Shown here: piece after piece, positions 47,237-58,915 of the stretch | Position numbering within the stretch: position 1 is the first letter of the stretch | How the letters are laid out: every line of letters starts with the position of its first letter | Assembly: GCA_032209605.1 (NCBI GenBank) | Contig: JASFXZ010000043.1 | Coordinates: forward strand, 854,819-918,818 | DNA from: Mactromeris polynyma | Taxonomy: Eukaryota > Mollusca > Bivalvia > Venerida > Mactridae | Direction: 5' to 3' | Length of the DNA: 64,000 nucleotides | The notes under the pieces: generated by a model | The model's input: the letters and a program-made list of their open reading frames with translations, nothing else | Told to the model about the DNA's origin: nothing | Databases searched by the model: none | Translations under genes and position numbers: made by a program

Positions 47237-49615
47237 CGTTTTATCCTATTTAAAACAAGGTCTCCCCACGTAGATCCGCTGGTCCTATTTTTTAACAGGG
47301 CCTCCCGACACAGAACCTCTTATCCTGTTTAAAACAGGGCCTCCTCACATAGAACCTTCGTTCCTATTTTAACAGGGCCTCGATACACAGAACCTCTAAT
47401 GCTATCTGAAACAGGACCTCTCCACATAGAACCTCTAATCCTATCTGAAACAGGACCTCCCCACATAGAACCTCTGATCCTATTTAAAACAGACCCTCTC
47501 CACATAAGACCTCTGATCGTATCTAAAACAGACCCTCTCCACATAAGACCTCTGATCCTATTTAAAACAGACCCTCTCCACATAAGACCTCTGATCGTAT
47601 CTAAAACAGACCCTCTCCACATAAGACCTCTGATCGTATTTAAAACAGACCCTCTCCACATAAGACCTCTGATCGTATCTAAAACAGACCCTCTCCACAT
47701 AAGACCTTTGATCGTATCTAAAACAGACCCTCTCCACATAAGACCTCTGATCCTATTTAAAACAGACCCTCTCCACATAAGACCTCTGATCGTATCTGAA
47801 ACAGACCCTCTCCACATAAGACCTCTGATTCTATTTAAAACAGACCCTCTCCTCATAAGACCTCTGATCGTATCTAAAACAGACCCTCTCCACATAAGAC
47901 CTCTGATCGTATCTAAAACAGACCCTCTCCACATAAGACCTCTGATCGTATCTAAAACAGACCCTCTCCACATAAGACCTCTGATCGTATCTAAAACAGA
48001 CCCTCTCCACATAAGACCTCTGATCGTATTTAAAACAGACCCTCTCCTCATTAAACTTATGATCGTATCTAAAACAGACCCTCTCCACATAAGACCTCTG
48101 ATCGTATCTGAAACAGACCCTCTCCACATAAGACCTCTGATCGTATCTGAAACAGGACCTCTCCACATAAGACCTCTGATCGTATCTGAAACAGGACCTC
48201 CCCACATAAGACCTCTGATCCTATTTAAAACAGACCCTCTCCACATAAGACCTCTGATCCTATTTAAAGCAGACCCTCTCCACATAAGACCTCTGATCCT
48301 ATTTAAAACAGACCCTCTCCACATAAGACCTCTGATCGTATCTAAAACAGACCCTCTCCACATAAGACCTCTGATCCCATCTAAAACAGACCCTCTCCAC
48401 ATAAGACCTTTGATCGTATCTAAAACAGACCCTCTCCACATAAGACCTCTGATCGTATCTGAAACAGACCCTCTCCACATAAGACCTCTGATCGTATCTG
48501 AAACAGACCCTCTCCACATAAGACCTCTGATCGTATCTGAAACAGACCCTCTCCACATAAGACCTCTGATCGTATCTGAAACAGGACCTCCCCACATAAG
48601 ACCTCTGATCGTATCTAAAACAGACCCTCTCCACATAAGTCCTCTGATCGTATCTAAAACAGACCCTCTCCACATAAGACCTCTGATCGTATCTAAAACA
48701 GACCCTCTCCACATAAGTCCTCTGATCGTATCTAAAACAGACCCTCTTCACATAAGACCTCTGATCGTATCTGAAACAGACCCTCTCCACATAAGTCCTC
48801 TGATCCTATTTAAAACAGACCTTCTCCACATAAGACCTCTGATCCTATCTAAAACAGACCCTCTCCACATAAGACCTCTGATCCTATTTAAAACAGACCT
48901 TCTCCACATAAGACCTCTGATCCTGTTTAAAACAGACCCTCTCCACATAAGACCTCTGATCCTATTTAAAACAGACCTTCTCCACATAAGACCTCTGATC
49001 CTATCTAAAACAGACCCTCTCCACATAAGACCTCTGATCCTGTTTAAAACAGACCCTCTCCACATAAGACCTCTGATCCTATTTAAAACAGACCTTCTCC
49101 ACATAAGACCTCTGATCGTATCTAAAACAGACCCTCTCCACATAAGACCTCTGATCCTGTTTAAAACAGACCCTCTCCACACAAGACCTCTGATCGTATC
49201 TAAAACAGACCCTCTCCACACAAGACCTCTGATCGTATCTAAAACAGACCCTCTCCACACAAGACCTCTGATCGTATCTAAAACAGGGCTTGTCTTCATA
49301 GAACCTCTGATAATATTTAAAACAGACCCTCTCCACATAAGACCTCTGATCCTATTTAAAACAGGGCTTGTCTTCATAGAACCTCTGATAATATTTAAAA
49401 CAGGGCTTGTCCACGTAGAACTTCTGATCCTTTTTTCAACAGGACCTCCCCACATAGAACGTCTGATCCTATGTCAAATATGGCTTCCCCAAATAGGCCC
49501 TCTGGTCCTATTTAAAACAGCTCTTCTCCACTCAGAACCTCCGATTCTATCTAAAACAGGGTCTTCCCTCATAGAACCTCTTATTCTAATTAAAACAGGA
49601 CTTACCCGCAAAGAA
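47237..49615 (-). repeat. Second 39-bp array, opposite orientation, about 61 units
   Basis: The reverse complement of the unit (ATGTGGAGAGGGTCTGTTTT followed by AAATAGGATCAGAGGTCTT) aligns with the 26.4-35.3 kb unit along its whole length. Outer units on both sides are more diverged and closer to the first array. Four or more frames are open over hundreds of codons, so no gene is called. Confidence 0.93.
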
Positions 49616-49739
49616 CGTAGGGGTACGAAATCAAAATTATGAATGGGGAGGGGTAAAATGACATAAAATGGGGTATGGGATATAGAGATATATGGAATGA
49701 ATACAGATTGAAATACATACGCTCTTGTGAACAAACACT

Positions 49740-49777
49740 TCTCGCGAGAGCATGTCCCTCTCACACTTCTCGCGAGA
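49740..49777. promoter_or_regulatory. Two TCTCGCGAGA palindromes in a 28-bp duplication
   Basis: TCTCGCGAGA occurs at 49740-49749 and 49768-49777 within a tandem duplication of ACTTCTCGCGAGAGCATG. In vertebrates this palindrome is a CpG-promoter element bound by BANP and linked to ZBTB33. No gene start is seen next to it, so function here is open. Confidence 0.4.
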
Positions 49778-50139
49778 GCATGTCCCTCTCACACTTCATT
49801 CTCAACGACAATATAACTTAACGTATATTGTTGTTTATTCAAGTAAATGCATTATGTATGTAGATTGATGAGGCATAAGATAAAGATTAGTACTTAACAT
49901 CTCATGTGTAACCACCGAAAACATTGTTTTCATCTGTTTGCTTGTGGCTTGATTGATGCGTATTTACAATTTGACTGGTTAATTTACAATAATGTTATTT
50001 TACGGAATTATTCAGTGTGTGTCAGTGTATCTGGGCAACTCACACTTTCTTGATTTATAGATTACATGTAAAACTCATCACCGAATTGTTATGGCACGCC
50101 GACACTGCCTTTTGTCGTCATGACAATCTATTATTAAGT
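49778..50139. other. No gene seen
   Basis: AT-rich non-coding sequence after the palindrome pair. Confidence 0.3.
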
Positions 50140-50170
50140 TTGTGTTTATTGGCGCCGCCCATGAGGGCGG
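50140..50170 (-). other. Orphan LINE-like 3' hairpin with AATAAA
   Basis: On the minus strand CCGCCC-TCAT-GGGCGG (50155-50170) forms a six-pair stem, followed after CGCC by AATAAACAC. The loop and inner stem are identical to those of LINE C at 50835-50846. No RT sequence adjoins it, so it is probably the end of a heavily truncated copy. Confidence 0.5.
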
Positions 50171-50807
50171 GGCCTTTAATGGAATCACGAAATTTTTGAA
50201 ACTATGGTAGGAGCATCTATTTATAACTGAATCTATTTTTTTATTAAGGGTTAAACTGCAGTAAATATTACACGTTACTTTTTGTATTTTTATGATTTAG
50301 AAATAAAATATTTTTAATGCATTTGTATTGTCGAATACATGTCTTTTACAAAGTTAAAACGATATGTTTATGATAGATACTTGCTGATTCCCGAAAAATA
50401 GGACGATTCTACATAAACAGCATGTGTGTTAGGTGTCGAAGATAAAATAATAAAACAATAAAGTTTGTATCTATGAAATGTAGGCCAAGTTTGAAACTGG
50501 GTCACTTGATTTCAAAACCAAGTTCACCTGGTCAAAACTCAGATTAATCTTGTTAACACAATAGAAGCCAAACTCAATCAGAACTTCAGGAAAGTTTGTC
50601 AGAAAGTTTGTCTCAATGAAAGTTAGCTCAAGTTCTTAATTTGGGCACCATGAAGTCAACATATTGAGCAGTGGTACTCTGGTGTGCGATCCAGGACCGT
50701 CTTTCCTTCTTGTTTGTTATATTATGTATATACATCTTTATTTGAAACAGACATCTTATGTCATCATGTGTACACATTTTTATAATATGTATTTTATTAT
50801 GGTTTAT
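50171..50807. other. No gene seen
   Basis: AT-rich, between the orphan hairpin and the 3' end of LINE C. Confidence 0.3.
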
Positions 50808-51235
50808 TTTCATTTAGGTCCAGTTAACCATGTGGCCCATGAGGGCAAACACATATATACATATATACAAACACATATATATGAGACGGAGAAGGAACCC
50901 TATTACACATATTAAAACATATAACGTTATAGTTGAAAATGAACTGAAAATGACTATGTAATAAAACATACATGCGATAGCGAAAAAACATGTGTATGAA
51001 ATAATAATACATAAAAATACGCATACACATACTATGTTATCAGTCATTACAACATTAGCGTAACATTAGCGTAACAAATGTGTTAGTATCAATATTGTTA
51101 TACTGTATGTAAATACAATGTATATACAATGTTATATGTGTATTTGTAATGCAATATAAGTTTGTCAAACAATTCAAGTTTGCGTGAAATGGAAACATTT
51201 TCAAACTTCAGTAAATAGTTGTTTAAAAATTGCCT

Positions 51236-51652
51236 TTAACGCTTTATTTGAAAAAAAATTAATTGGGTTTCCTTAAATGAACCACCTTGACTAAAAATGA
51301 TGCCCAAATATGAGATGGATTTCACTATTTCAACAGGATTGTTATCGTACGTGAAATCAATATTACGTGGTAAGATACCAGCTTTACGAAAAACGATTAT
51401 TTTGGTCTTATAAACATTTACTTTTAGTTTCCATTTTCGACAGTAATCTGACAACACATTTAAACCATGTTGAAGGCTTTCGGTGGTTTCTGATAAAATG
51501 ACAATAGCATCAGCATAAAGCAATAAAACTAATTTTGTCATGTATATTTCGACTTCTTCAAAGTTGTTTGTGCAAAAATGTTCTTCTATGTCGTTAAGGA
51601 ACATAGAAAACAAAAAAGGAGAAAGACATTCACCTTGCCTAACTCCCAACAT
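51236..51652 (-). pseudogene. LINE C reverse transcriptase core, YADD changed to YADA
   Basis: The 138-codon frame begins LGVRQGECLSPFLFSMFLND. At residues 46-49 it reads YADA where the polymerase active site needs YADD, so the second catalytic Asp is lost. It continues SYLGIIFSQGGSFKET and then breaks near 51236. Upstream blocks (an IDFSKAFDY-like segment near 51750, FRGITLL-like near 51950, EGYIIPLHKKG-like near 52000) lie in other frames. LINE B has all of these intact, and sequence similarity is obvious. Confidence 0.9.
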
Positions 51653-52929
51653 TTTGTTACTTATAAAAAAGTTCCACGAACTCCAAATTTAATTAATTTT
51701 ATCCATAATGTATTTCTTTCTATATAATCAAAAGCTTTACTGAAGTCTACAAAACAACAATATAGTTTTTGCCCGGTATTTATCATATGTGTGTTATAAG
51801 ACCATGTACAATATTGTCAGTGCTCCCGTACCTCTCCTAAATCCAACCTAGCATTCTAAGTACACATTATAATTTTCTGCCCACTTATTAAGACGATTAC
51901 TCAATTTTCTAGTAAACAGTTTCCTAAGACACTTAACAATGTTATTCCACGATAATTATTTGGATCGACAATATTTCCCTTTTTGTGTAATGGTATTATA
52001 TATCCTTCTGACCAAGAAGTTGGAAAAATTCCTGTATCAAAGACAACATTGAATTCACAATGCAAAAGGCATCAGTGTTTCAGCACCATACATAAAATAT
52101 TCATGATTTCCCAGTTTTTAGTTGTTTGATGGCTTGAAATATTTCATTAGGCAGTATTTCCTCGTCCAATTATTTAAACATTATATCAAATTCATTGTTA
52201 AGAAAACGCTCATTAAAATATAAGATATCTTCGTCGGGAATAAAAAGTCATCATTTGGGTTATTGACGGCTTTAAAATATTCTTCAAAGCAGGTTAATTG
52301 GATATTTGGCGACTTTTCATGGGACACATCTTTATGGATATTCCAATATAATTTCGCATTTTTTGTTTTATTTTTTTCAAGATTAGTTGTTTGGGATAGT
52401 TAATATTGCTTTTTAGAATTTCGTAATGTGCATTTGTAATCTAACAAAATTAAGGATAAAAGGAATTCTCTATGTTTTGTCTTACATGAGTCATCATACC
52501 AAACGTGCTTGTCTTTCTCTACAATATTTGTTGTTGTCACCTACACGACCATTTAATATTCGTACTTGAGTCTGTTAGCAAAAATCTAAAAAAACATTAC
52601 CATTTGTATTGACATTCTCTTTGTCTTGTGAATACCTTGGAATAAAAACATCAGCTACATAATCATCAGGTAAAATATCAGTAAAGTTTGAAACACAATC
52701 ATCAATCACAAAATCTGGTTTATCTGAAGTGCGACTATTAAAATCACCCGCCAATATAATATTACATTTATTACCGGACGTATTATGAATAAGAGCTTCT
52801 TCAAATATTTTGATCTAATGAATTGTACATATTACTGCTTTCAGGCATGACATAACAAATACATAAAATCGTAAATCGTTTTCAAACGAAAACAGTTTAC
52901 CATCCAATCTATGTTTTTTCACTCACAAA

Positions 52930-53080
52930 TTTATCTCGGATATACAAACTAATCCGATTCACGTTTTGCTCGTTTTGATATTTTTCTATGCAAAGCAAAA
53001 CATTTAAAATTGTCAACATGAGTGTCATCTGAATGACTGGACCATGTCTCGGTAAACATAACAATATCGTGTTTTTTTAA
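52930..53080 (-). pseudogene. LINE C endonuclease N-terminal remnant
   Basis: Reads DIVMFTETWSSHSDD and then FALHRKISKRAKRESD with a TAG, matching the TETW and HRQKRKHCKRDSGG part of the LINE B endonuclease. The Glu of TETW is present but the domain is broken soon after. Confidence 0.75.
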
Positions 53081-53185
53081 ATATATGAGGACCAACTGAC
53101 AAGGACCGGTTTTTTCGGGGTTCATTTATAATGTTATCTTCAGGCACGGTCAAGTCACACACTAATTGGGGTTCAATGTCAATAA

Positions 53186-54122
53186 CTAACAACTAACAAC
53201 TCCCATTAGCGCCATGTGTCGCATATGGCGCGAACGGAAGCCTTCCATCTGAGTCTGTCTGCTGCTTGTTGTTGAACCTCTCCCCATGTCCTCCATCCAA
53301 TGCATGTTCTTTCTTTCTCTACCATGGTCAATGTCAATAGTCGGTTGCAATGGTGGATTAACGAGCTCGATGGTACCACTGGATACAGTGTTATTGCTGG
53401 TTGCTTTGTTAGTGATGTTCATTTGGGAAGAAGCCACTTGTTTATTGGGGTCAGTGATCGGCTGCAAGTTGATTTCCATATTTGCAATAGAACTACTGGG
53501 TGTAACATTGTCTGTGATTTCCATATTTGAATGGTTCCTATCACGTACGGTTGAAGGAAACACTGAATCATGTCGGAGTACCTTCACTACCATAGCAGTA
53601 TCATGTTCTTATGTTGCTGTAGATAACTGTGTCTCGTTTGGTGTTCCTTCATTATCTATGAATTGAAAATATATTATTCGGCTACGCCCAAGTACTTCAA
53701 ACCAGTCTGGGGAACTCGTCTTGGATGACAGTATGGTCGCACATCAATTTTGCCGGATATACTATGCGAACCTTGGATTTCGGATTCTCCGTTCTAATAT
53801 CTTTGAATAATGGTCATAAACATTTGCGAGCATTTGCGATTTCTCGTGTCATGTCAATGGAATATTCCGGGAAACCTTTCAAAACTTTGGCATTGGTTAG
53901 AATATACTCAACATCGTTGTAATTGAGAAAATTGGCAGTAATTGGCCGTGAATACGGTTTATTCGGTCCATGTCTATGTGCACGAGTAATCACTATGTAT
54001 CTTGTATCAATATTGAGGATATCAGCCATGAAACCAAACAATTTTGCTCTGCAGTTTTCAAAACGGTCTTCTTTGAAACCTCGGAAAATCAAGTTTTTGC
54101 GTTTCCCACGAGCTTCTTGATC
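53186..54122 (-). pseudogene. LINE C ORF1 (RRM-type RNA-binding protein), frameshifted
   Basis: The part at 53814-54122 reads NLIFRGFKEDRFENCRAKLF, then ITRAHRHGPNKPYSRPITA and LKGFPEYSIDMTREIANARK. This matches the RRM and C-terminal domain of L1-type ORF1 proteins (LIFRGxxE, RAHRxG...RPIxxxF, ARK). After a shift, VRIVYPAKLMCDHTVIQDEF and PDWFEVL continue the C-terminal domain. The 53186-53593 frame is a Ser/Thr/Asn-rich tail of 135 residues. In an active element this protein binds LINE RNA. Here it is 5'-truncated near 54122 and broken. Confidence 0.8.
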
Positions 54123-55436
54123 GATAGATTAATATGTAATTTATGTAATTGTTCGCCCCAACAAACTAAATGTGATTACAATGTATATGTATAGCGCTTA
54201 AATAGCTCACAATGAACAACAGGAATTTTCCTAAACCACTTCACCTAAACATTCTCAGAAACAAAGTAGAAGAAACACACTTCATAGGGAAAAGCCATAC
54301 TTCATAAATAAACTGTTGTACGACATATTATGCTCAAACATTTTAACTAGACCCCCGTTGTTTTGTAACCAAAGAGAGAATAAGTTGCTACAGGGAACGC
54401 CACATACATAAGACAATGCCTACCCACACAGACTTCCAAGAAAACCACAGTCCATAAAACATCAGCCATTTGAGGAGGTACAAGGATATACGCAATGGAA
54501 CAGGGGCGCAAGGAATGGCATGGCCGACCATAAAGGACAACTAATGAGAATTAATGAGGAGAAACAAGGGGGATTTAATGAATGGAATACATCACAGGAC
54601 AAGTCAAGACAAAAGTAGACCGAAAGGTGGGGGGGGGGGAATAACATTAACACTATATCAAGTAAAAGAATTGCAGATGGGGAAGGGACAGCAAACATGC
54701 ATCTAAAACACAAATAGAAATAATAACAATACAGCGATTTACAGCCTTTGAACTGTCAGTTAAAATACTGGTGGTTTAAATTGATTTAACAGCTAGGTAA
54801 CCTTACACTTAATCGCTATATGATCATTGATTTTGTAAGATCTTTTTATTCAAATTTGATGTACGCGTGTAACAATTCGCCACACATAACCTATGTCCTT
54901 GAAAACTGTTTACGGAATACAATAACCAAATTACAAGTCTCAAGTTGTCACACAACTTCTACAGTGCACTCTATATTGCAAAAAGAAATGTATATACGTA
55001 CTTCTATTCCATATAGGACTAACATTTCAACTAATATAATATCGAATGAATATTAACCGACAACATTAATAGTTTACATGTGTGTGCCTGTACACTATTG
55101 AAGCACAGGCTTATTTTGCACTAGTTAACATATTAAAATGCCATTTAAAAAATCACGTTTGTCCATAAAAACAATATTAGACAATAACGTCAATAAGCTT
55201 AGTACTCATACATAAATTGATATCAATTACCAAATAATTCGCCATTATGTTCATATTAATTGTTGTAAGATAAAAAGTCACCATGAATGGTAATTATTTT
55301 GCTCAGTAGATATAAAGCAACTGACTTAACTATATGTTAATGTAAACCTACTGTGATAGTTATGTGTAAGTTTATAAAAAAGTCTGAATTTTAATTGTAT
55401 ATGTGTATTTTATCTGATATAAAATCAAGCAATCAA
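54123..55436. other. No gene seen; poly-G run
   Basis: A G run of 11 lies at 54629-54639. The 54.4-54.7 kb stretch is less AT-rich and gives Gln/Asn/Lys-rich translations in several frames with stops, so no gene is called. Confidence 0.3.
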
Positions 55437-55694
55437 TCAATGACAATACAAGTGTATTATTTTTGTTTTAAAGATTTTTGAGATGCAGCCGTATATTAGT
55501 TTTCGCAATATTAATGCTAAGGCCACAAGAGCACACCAAATTAAAAAAAAAACAGAAATTATAGATTCTACTATGTCAACCAAGTTCATGTGGACAGCAT
55601 GTTCAGTGTCCAATATATGTCTGACGACGAGAAAACATGTCCAACTTTCTGGCTCATCGCAAGATTCCCAAGATCTTATCGATATTGGCTCCAT
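55437..55694 (-). CDS. Small putative membrane protein, unknown
   Basis: The 85-codon minus frame starts MEPISIRSWESCDEPESWTC, has a hydrophobic run near residues 45-63 (IISVFFLIWCALVALALIL) followed by basic residues, and ends at 55437. One transmembrane segment with a cytoplasmic basic end is the only inference I can make. The first 20 codons and the upstream sequence are duplicated at 11669-11799, where the frame is closed by TAG after ATG. TATATATA at 55707-55714 is too close to the ATG to be a normal TATA box for it. It could be one exon or chance. Confidence 0.25.
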   Translation of the reverse strand: MEPISIRSWESCDEPESWTCFLVVRHILDTEHAVHMNLVDIVESIISVFFLIWCALVALALILRKLIYGCISKIFKTKIIHLYCH

Positions 55695-55768
55695 GCTATA
55701 ACCGATTATATATACGCTTCTTTAACGTCTCATGATCATTATCGTTCGAGACTTAATTAGCCACCCGT
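55636..55768 (-). repeat. Inverted partner of the 11.7-kb repeat
   Basis: The reverse complement of this stretch matches 11669-11799 with few differences and covers the start of the small open frame and the sequence upstream of it. Confidence 0.85.
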
Positions 55769-56094
55769 TAGGCTGTACTTATTGTAGCCTTCTTTCGAAT
55801 TATATTGAATTATGCACTATACATTTTGCCTAGTATTTTGTTTCGGCAAGGTAGGCTGTATTATGGTAGCTACTTAGCTTTCTAGTATCGCAAACATACA
55901 TTTGCCTCTTTCGAGTAAAATTATAATGACACTGAACAATACAACTACTTATTTTGTCTGTTACATTTAAAAACATGATCTTGTATTTTTGATGATGGAT
56001 TGCAATTATTTATACAATCATCATATGTGCATTGGTGATTATATCTATAAATTTGTGCTATATTATGTACAATATATATATATCTTTATTAACT
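55769..56094. other. No gene seen
   Basis: AT-rich, with a short AT microsatellite next to the LINE D 3' end. Confidence 0.3.
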
Positions 56095-56745
56095 TACTCG
56101 GCACATACGTGCCTTTGTTTAATCAACACAAAACAGCACAAATACAGTCATTGCATACATACAAACATACAGAACAAACATACATCCATACAAACAAAGT
56201 CATGAAACGCATTACCTAATTGAAATACAAGTACAATGTAAAATGGTAGGAAAATTGGAAAAAAAGAAACTAAGGAACTGCGTGATTTTTCAAATAAACA
56301 TTTTAATAGAAAAAGCTTCCCTTAAGTAAATAGCAATTTTAAACAAATATCTTTTATTTTTTGAAGACATAATAGTAATGAGTTTTTCTATAGGTGGCCA
56401 CGATATATTACCTAAATATTTGTTTCTAATATTTCTATATAGAGGACAGCACATCATAAAATGGTATTCAGATTCTACTTGATAGAGCGAACACATTTTA
56501 CAAATACGGTTTTCTCTTGGAATATTATTTGCTCTACCTGTTTCATATTTAGTGAATGCGAGCATAATCTGAAAGATGCGAGTTGTTTTAATAATTTATC
56601 ATTTTCAATCAAACTCATGTATTCTGAACATTTGAAAACGTTTTTGAATTTATTAAAACATGCTAATCTCGGCATACCGCTTACAGTCGATTGCCACTCC
56701 TGAAAAATGATCGCGTTTTAAAAGTGTGTACGCCAGACAATAAGT
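56095..56745 (-). pseudogene. LINE D, 3' fragment of ORF2 with 3' UTR
   Basis: Minus-strand frames read FQEWQSTVSGMPRLACFNKF, then after a shift near 56560 FTKYETGRANNIPRENRICK and a CX2CX9HX4C knuckle (CKMC...HFMMCC), then RNKYLGNISWPP. The part parallels LINE E closely (QRLRDQYIQLW, SEYHFLL, RNKY..SWP). The 3' UTR has GGCAC-ATAC-GTGCC (56100-56113 on the plus strand), followed on the minus strand by nine bases and AATAAAG and an AT tail. Everything before the C-terminal region is missing. Confidence 0.85.
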
Positions 56746-57491
56746 AAACACTTGTTTGAATAAAATATTCTGTTCTAAGAAGTTTTGCATTGTTTATATC
56801 CGGATATTGTTTAATATATTTGCAAACAAATGATAAGTTTTATCATATTTGCAAAAACATCAAGCTACGCTGTCTAATATTGAGTGAAATTATGCATACG
56901 AAAAAGTATTAAATGTATATTATTCACTGAATTATCTCTCTTTTGCAGAAAAAATATATAACATTCATAAAATGAATATCAAACCTAATGGTTTATATTT
57001 ATTTTATACAAAGGCCTAAATCTAGGTCCTTGTTATAAATTCAGTATAACCTTCGAGTGGTTATAATATAAAATAGAGTTTGTGTAGCTATTCAAACAAA
57101 ATACAGAACAAACATCAGATTGTGTTGTAAATGGGCTTTTATTCAAGCCATTAAAACAATCAAACCATAATTAATGTAACTAAATAAATACAGTAAAGTA
57201 ATATATAAAAACACTCAAACAAATTTCAGTAGTAAACCCATAAATTGTTGTTAACATCTGTTTTACAATATTAATACCATTAATATCATAATTTTCGCTT
57301 TTAAATATAAAGGTAAACAATATCATTATACAAAATATATATTTATTGTAATCGAGTTATACTGTCTTAAATTTCACACCTTTACAGGTTAAAATATCAA
57401 TCTATTGTCACCCTATAATTAACACACCCATATTTTATTTCAATGCTATTCTATAAAAAGTCACATTTTCCCCAAATTCTTCCATGTAAAG
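56746..57491. other. No gene seen
   Basis: Very AT-rich. GGCCTAAATCTAGGTCC near 57013 is a short imperfect palindrome. Confidence 0.3.
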
Positions 57492-57555
57492 AGCACTGCC
57501 ATCGATACAGCTTGTATAATCACCCCGTACAACCAGTTGTATCGATGGCAGTGCT
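57492..57555. other. 20-bp stem hairpin with 24-nt loop
   Basis: AGCACTGCCATCGATACAGC (57492-57511) pairs with 57536-57555 at 19 of 20 positions. The size resembles a microRNA precursor, but it could equally be the core of a foldback element. No copy was noticed elsewhere in the window. Confidence 0.6.
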
Positions 57556-57702
57556 GTTGGTTGATGGCGGTGCTATGTGCATGGTGCGATATTTACGAAG
57601 GGTAGTATTTGCTATTTTTGTTGCGTTTTTTGTTGATTTTAAGAGTAACCACTTATAGGTATCGTTTAAACAAAGAACAAGCAATTTCTACATACCGTTT
57701 GT

Positions 57703-57985
57703 GTGCGAGTGAGTGCCATATTTATCGAGATAACTGGTTATATGTACGCCGTATTTGCGAAAAGTTCGACGTTTTCTTATTTGACATTGATACTGTCACA
57801 CAGGAAGCCATCTGATATTGATATAATACCCGACATTGCACTACGTGTACTCGGAAAATTACATGGTAGTGCGGGTGTTTATAACTAAGATTTCTTATTT
57901 TATTATAGTTAGTAATATAGGAAATTACGGAAATACTATGCGTACATATAACCAGTTTTCGGTAAATATGGCACTGACTCGCACA
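57703..57985. mobile_element. About 280-bp MITE with long inverted repeats
   Basis: 57703-57757 (TGCGAGTGAGTGCCATATTT then ACTGGTTATATGTACGC) and 57930-57985 are inverted copies at roughly 85 percent by eye. The interior has no coding content. The target duplication is not clear. Confidence 0.7.
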
Positions 57986-58871
57986 ATTGTATTAAACAAA
58001 TAATCTGCTAATTATTATGATGATCAAACAAAATATTATGACAAATTAAAGGAATGCAATTTTCGAATTGCGAATTGTGATTTACAATAACATACATTTA
58101 CTACTGTCTATACCTTTCGTTGTAGTTTAATGCGCAAAATATATATACATGCATGTTTATGTTTCAAGTGGTGTAACATTACAAAAGGAAAAATGTTAAT
58201 CTCCAGTACATGACTAATTTAACGCGCATACTGCTAAATATTGTCGTTTTTATTAAAGTTTCTCTTTCAGGAACATGATACGCCTTATACCCATTAGTGA
58301 CAAAAACATGCATCATATGACTTGCACGCAACGATCAAATATTTGCAAAATCATTGTTTTGTTTTCAAATAAAACCGACAATCTGTTCAGACGAGTTATC
58401 ACATATCCGTGTATGTTTCTACAATACAATAACAGTTAATATCATATTGCACAGTGTGCATATACTACGCAAATGAGCGGAAAACCCTAAATGAAAATTA
58501 TACGCTGCTTGTTTACAATTTACAAAACGAATAATGATGAAAAATATTAACACTTTTGATGTATTAAATAAGAACCCTCATGAACACTGCAGGAAACACA
58601 AAAATAATTATGGTAACATTTACCGTTAACATGCAAGTTACTTATATGACAGATTTACTAAGCATATTCAGCAAAATTCTTCAAAACGGTACATATCCAA
58701 TTAAGTGAGTTTATTCCATCTCAAATGATTCATGTTTCAGACCTTATCAACACATTTTCAGTTTACACAGGAACTTTTAAAAATTATATTTATCTTTGCA
58801 CAAGAGCTCAGTCCTTTATCAATCAAAATGTATTAAATTCCGTACACTTGATTGCAATCCGAGTCAGAGAG
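57986..58871. other. No gene seen
   Basis: AT-rich non-coding sequence. Confidence 0.3.
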
Positions 58872-58915
58872 ATTCAACCTGGGACCAACATGTATATATT
58901 GGTCCCAGATTGAAT
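58872..58915. repeat. Perfect-looking 17-bp inverted repeat, 10-nt spacer
   Basis: ATTCAACCTGGGACCAA (58872-58888) and its reverse complement with one mismatch (58899-58915). The CTGGGACCAATA core also occurs near 36698 and, inverted, near 40516. Confidence 0.85.

Larger units (their letters stand above)
50808..54122 (-). mobile_element. LINE C, degenerate copy with ORF1 and ORF2
   Basis: In minus-strand order: ORF1 RRM-like part (54122-53814), ORF1 tail (53593-53186), endonuclease remnants (about 53080-52500), RT blocks in several frames (52250-51236), a break in the connection region near 51160, and a 3' UTR hairpin GCCC-ATGA-GGGC (50835-50846) followed by AAATAAA at about 50808. The C-terminal knuckle is deleted. 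It is of the same group as LINE B. Confidence 0.8.

Noticed and set aside
47399..49642. 747-residue plus-strand frame and 461-residue minus-strand frame
   Set aside because: Both lie in the second 39-bp array and overlap each other on opposite strands, so they follow from the repeat period.
50814..51047. Hydrophobic minus-strand frames (77 and 68 codons) resembling a membrane protein
   Set aside because: They lie in the AT-rich 3' UTR of LINE C with TATATA repeats, and two frames overlap with equal openness.
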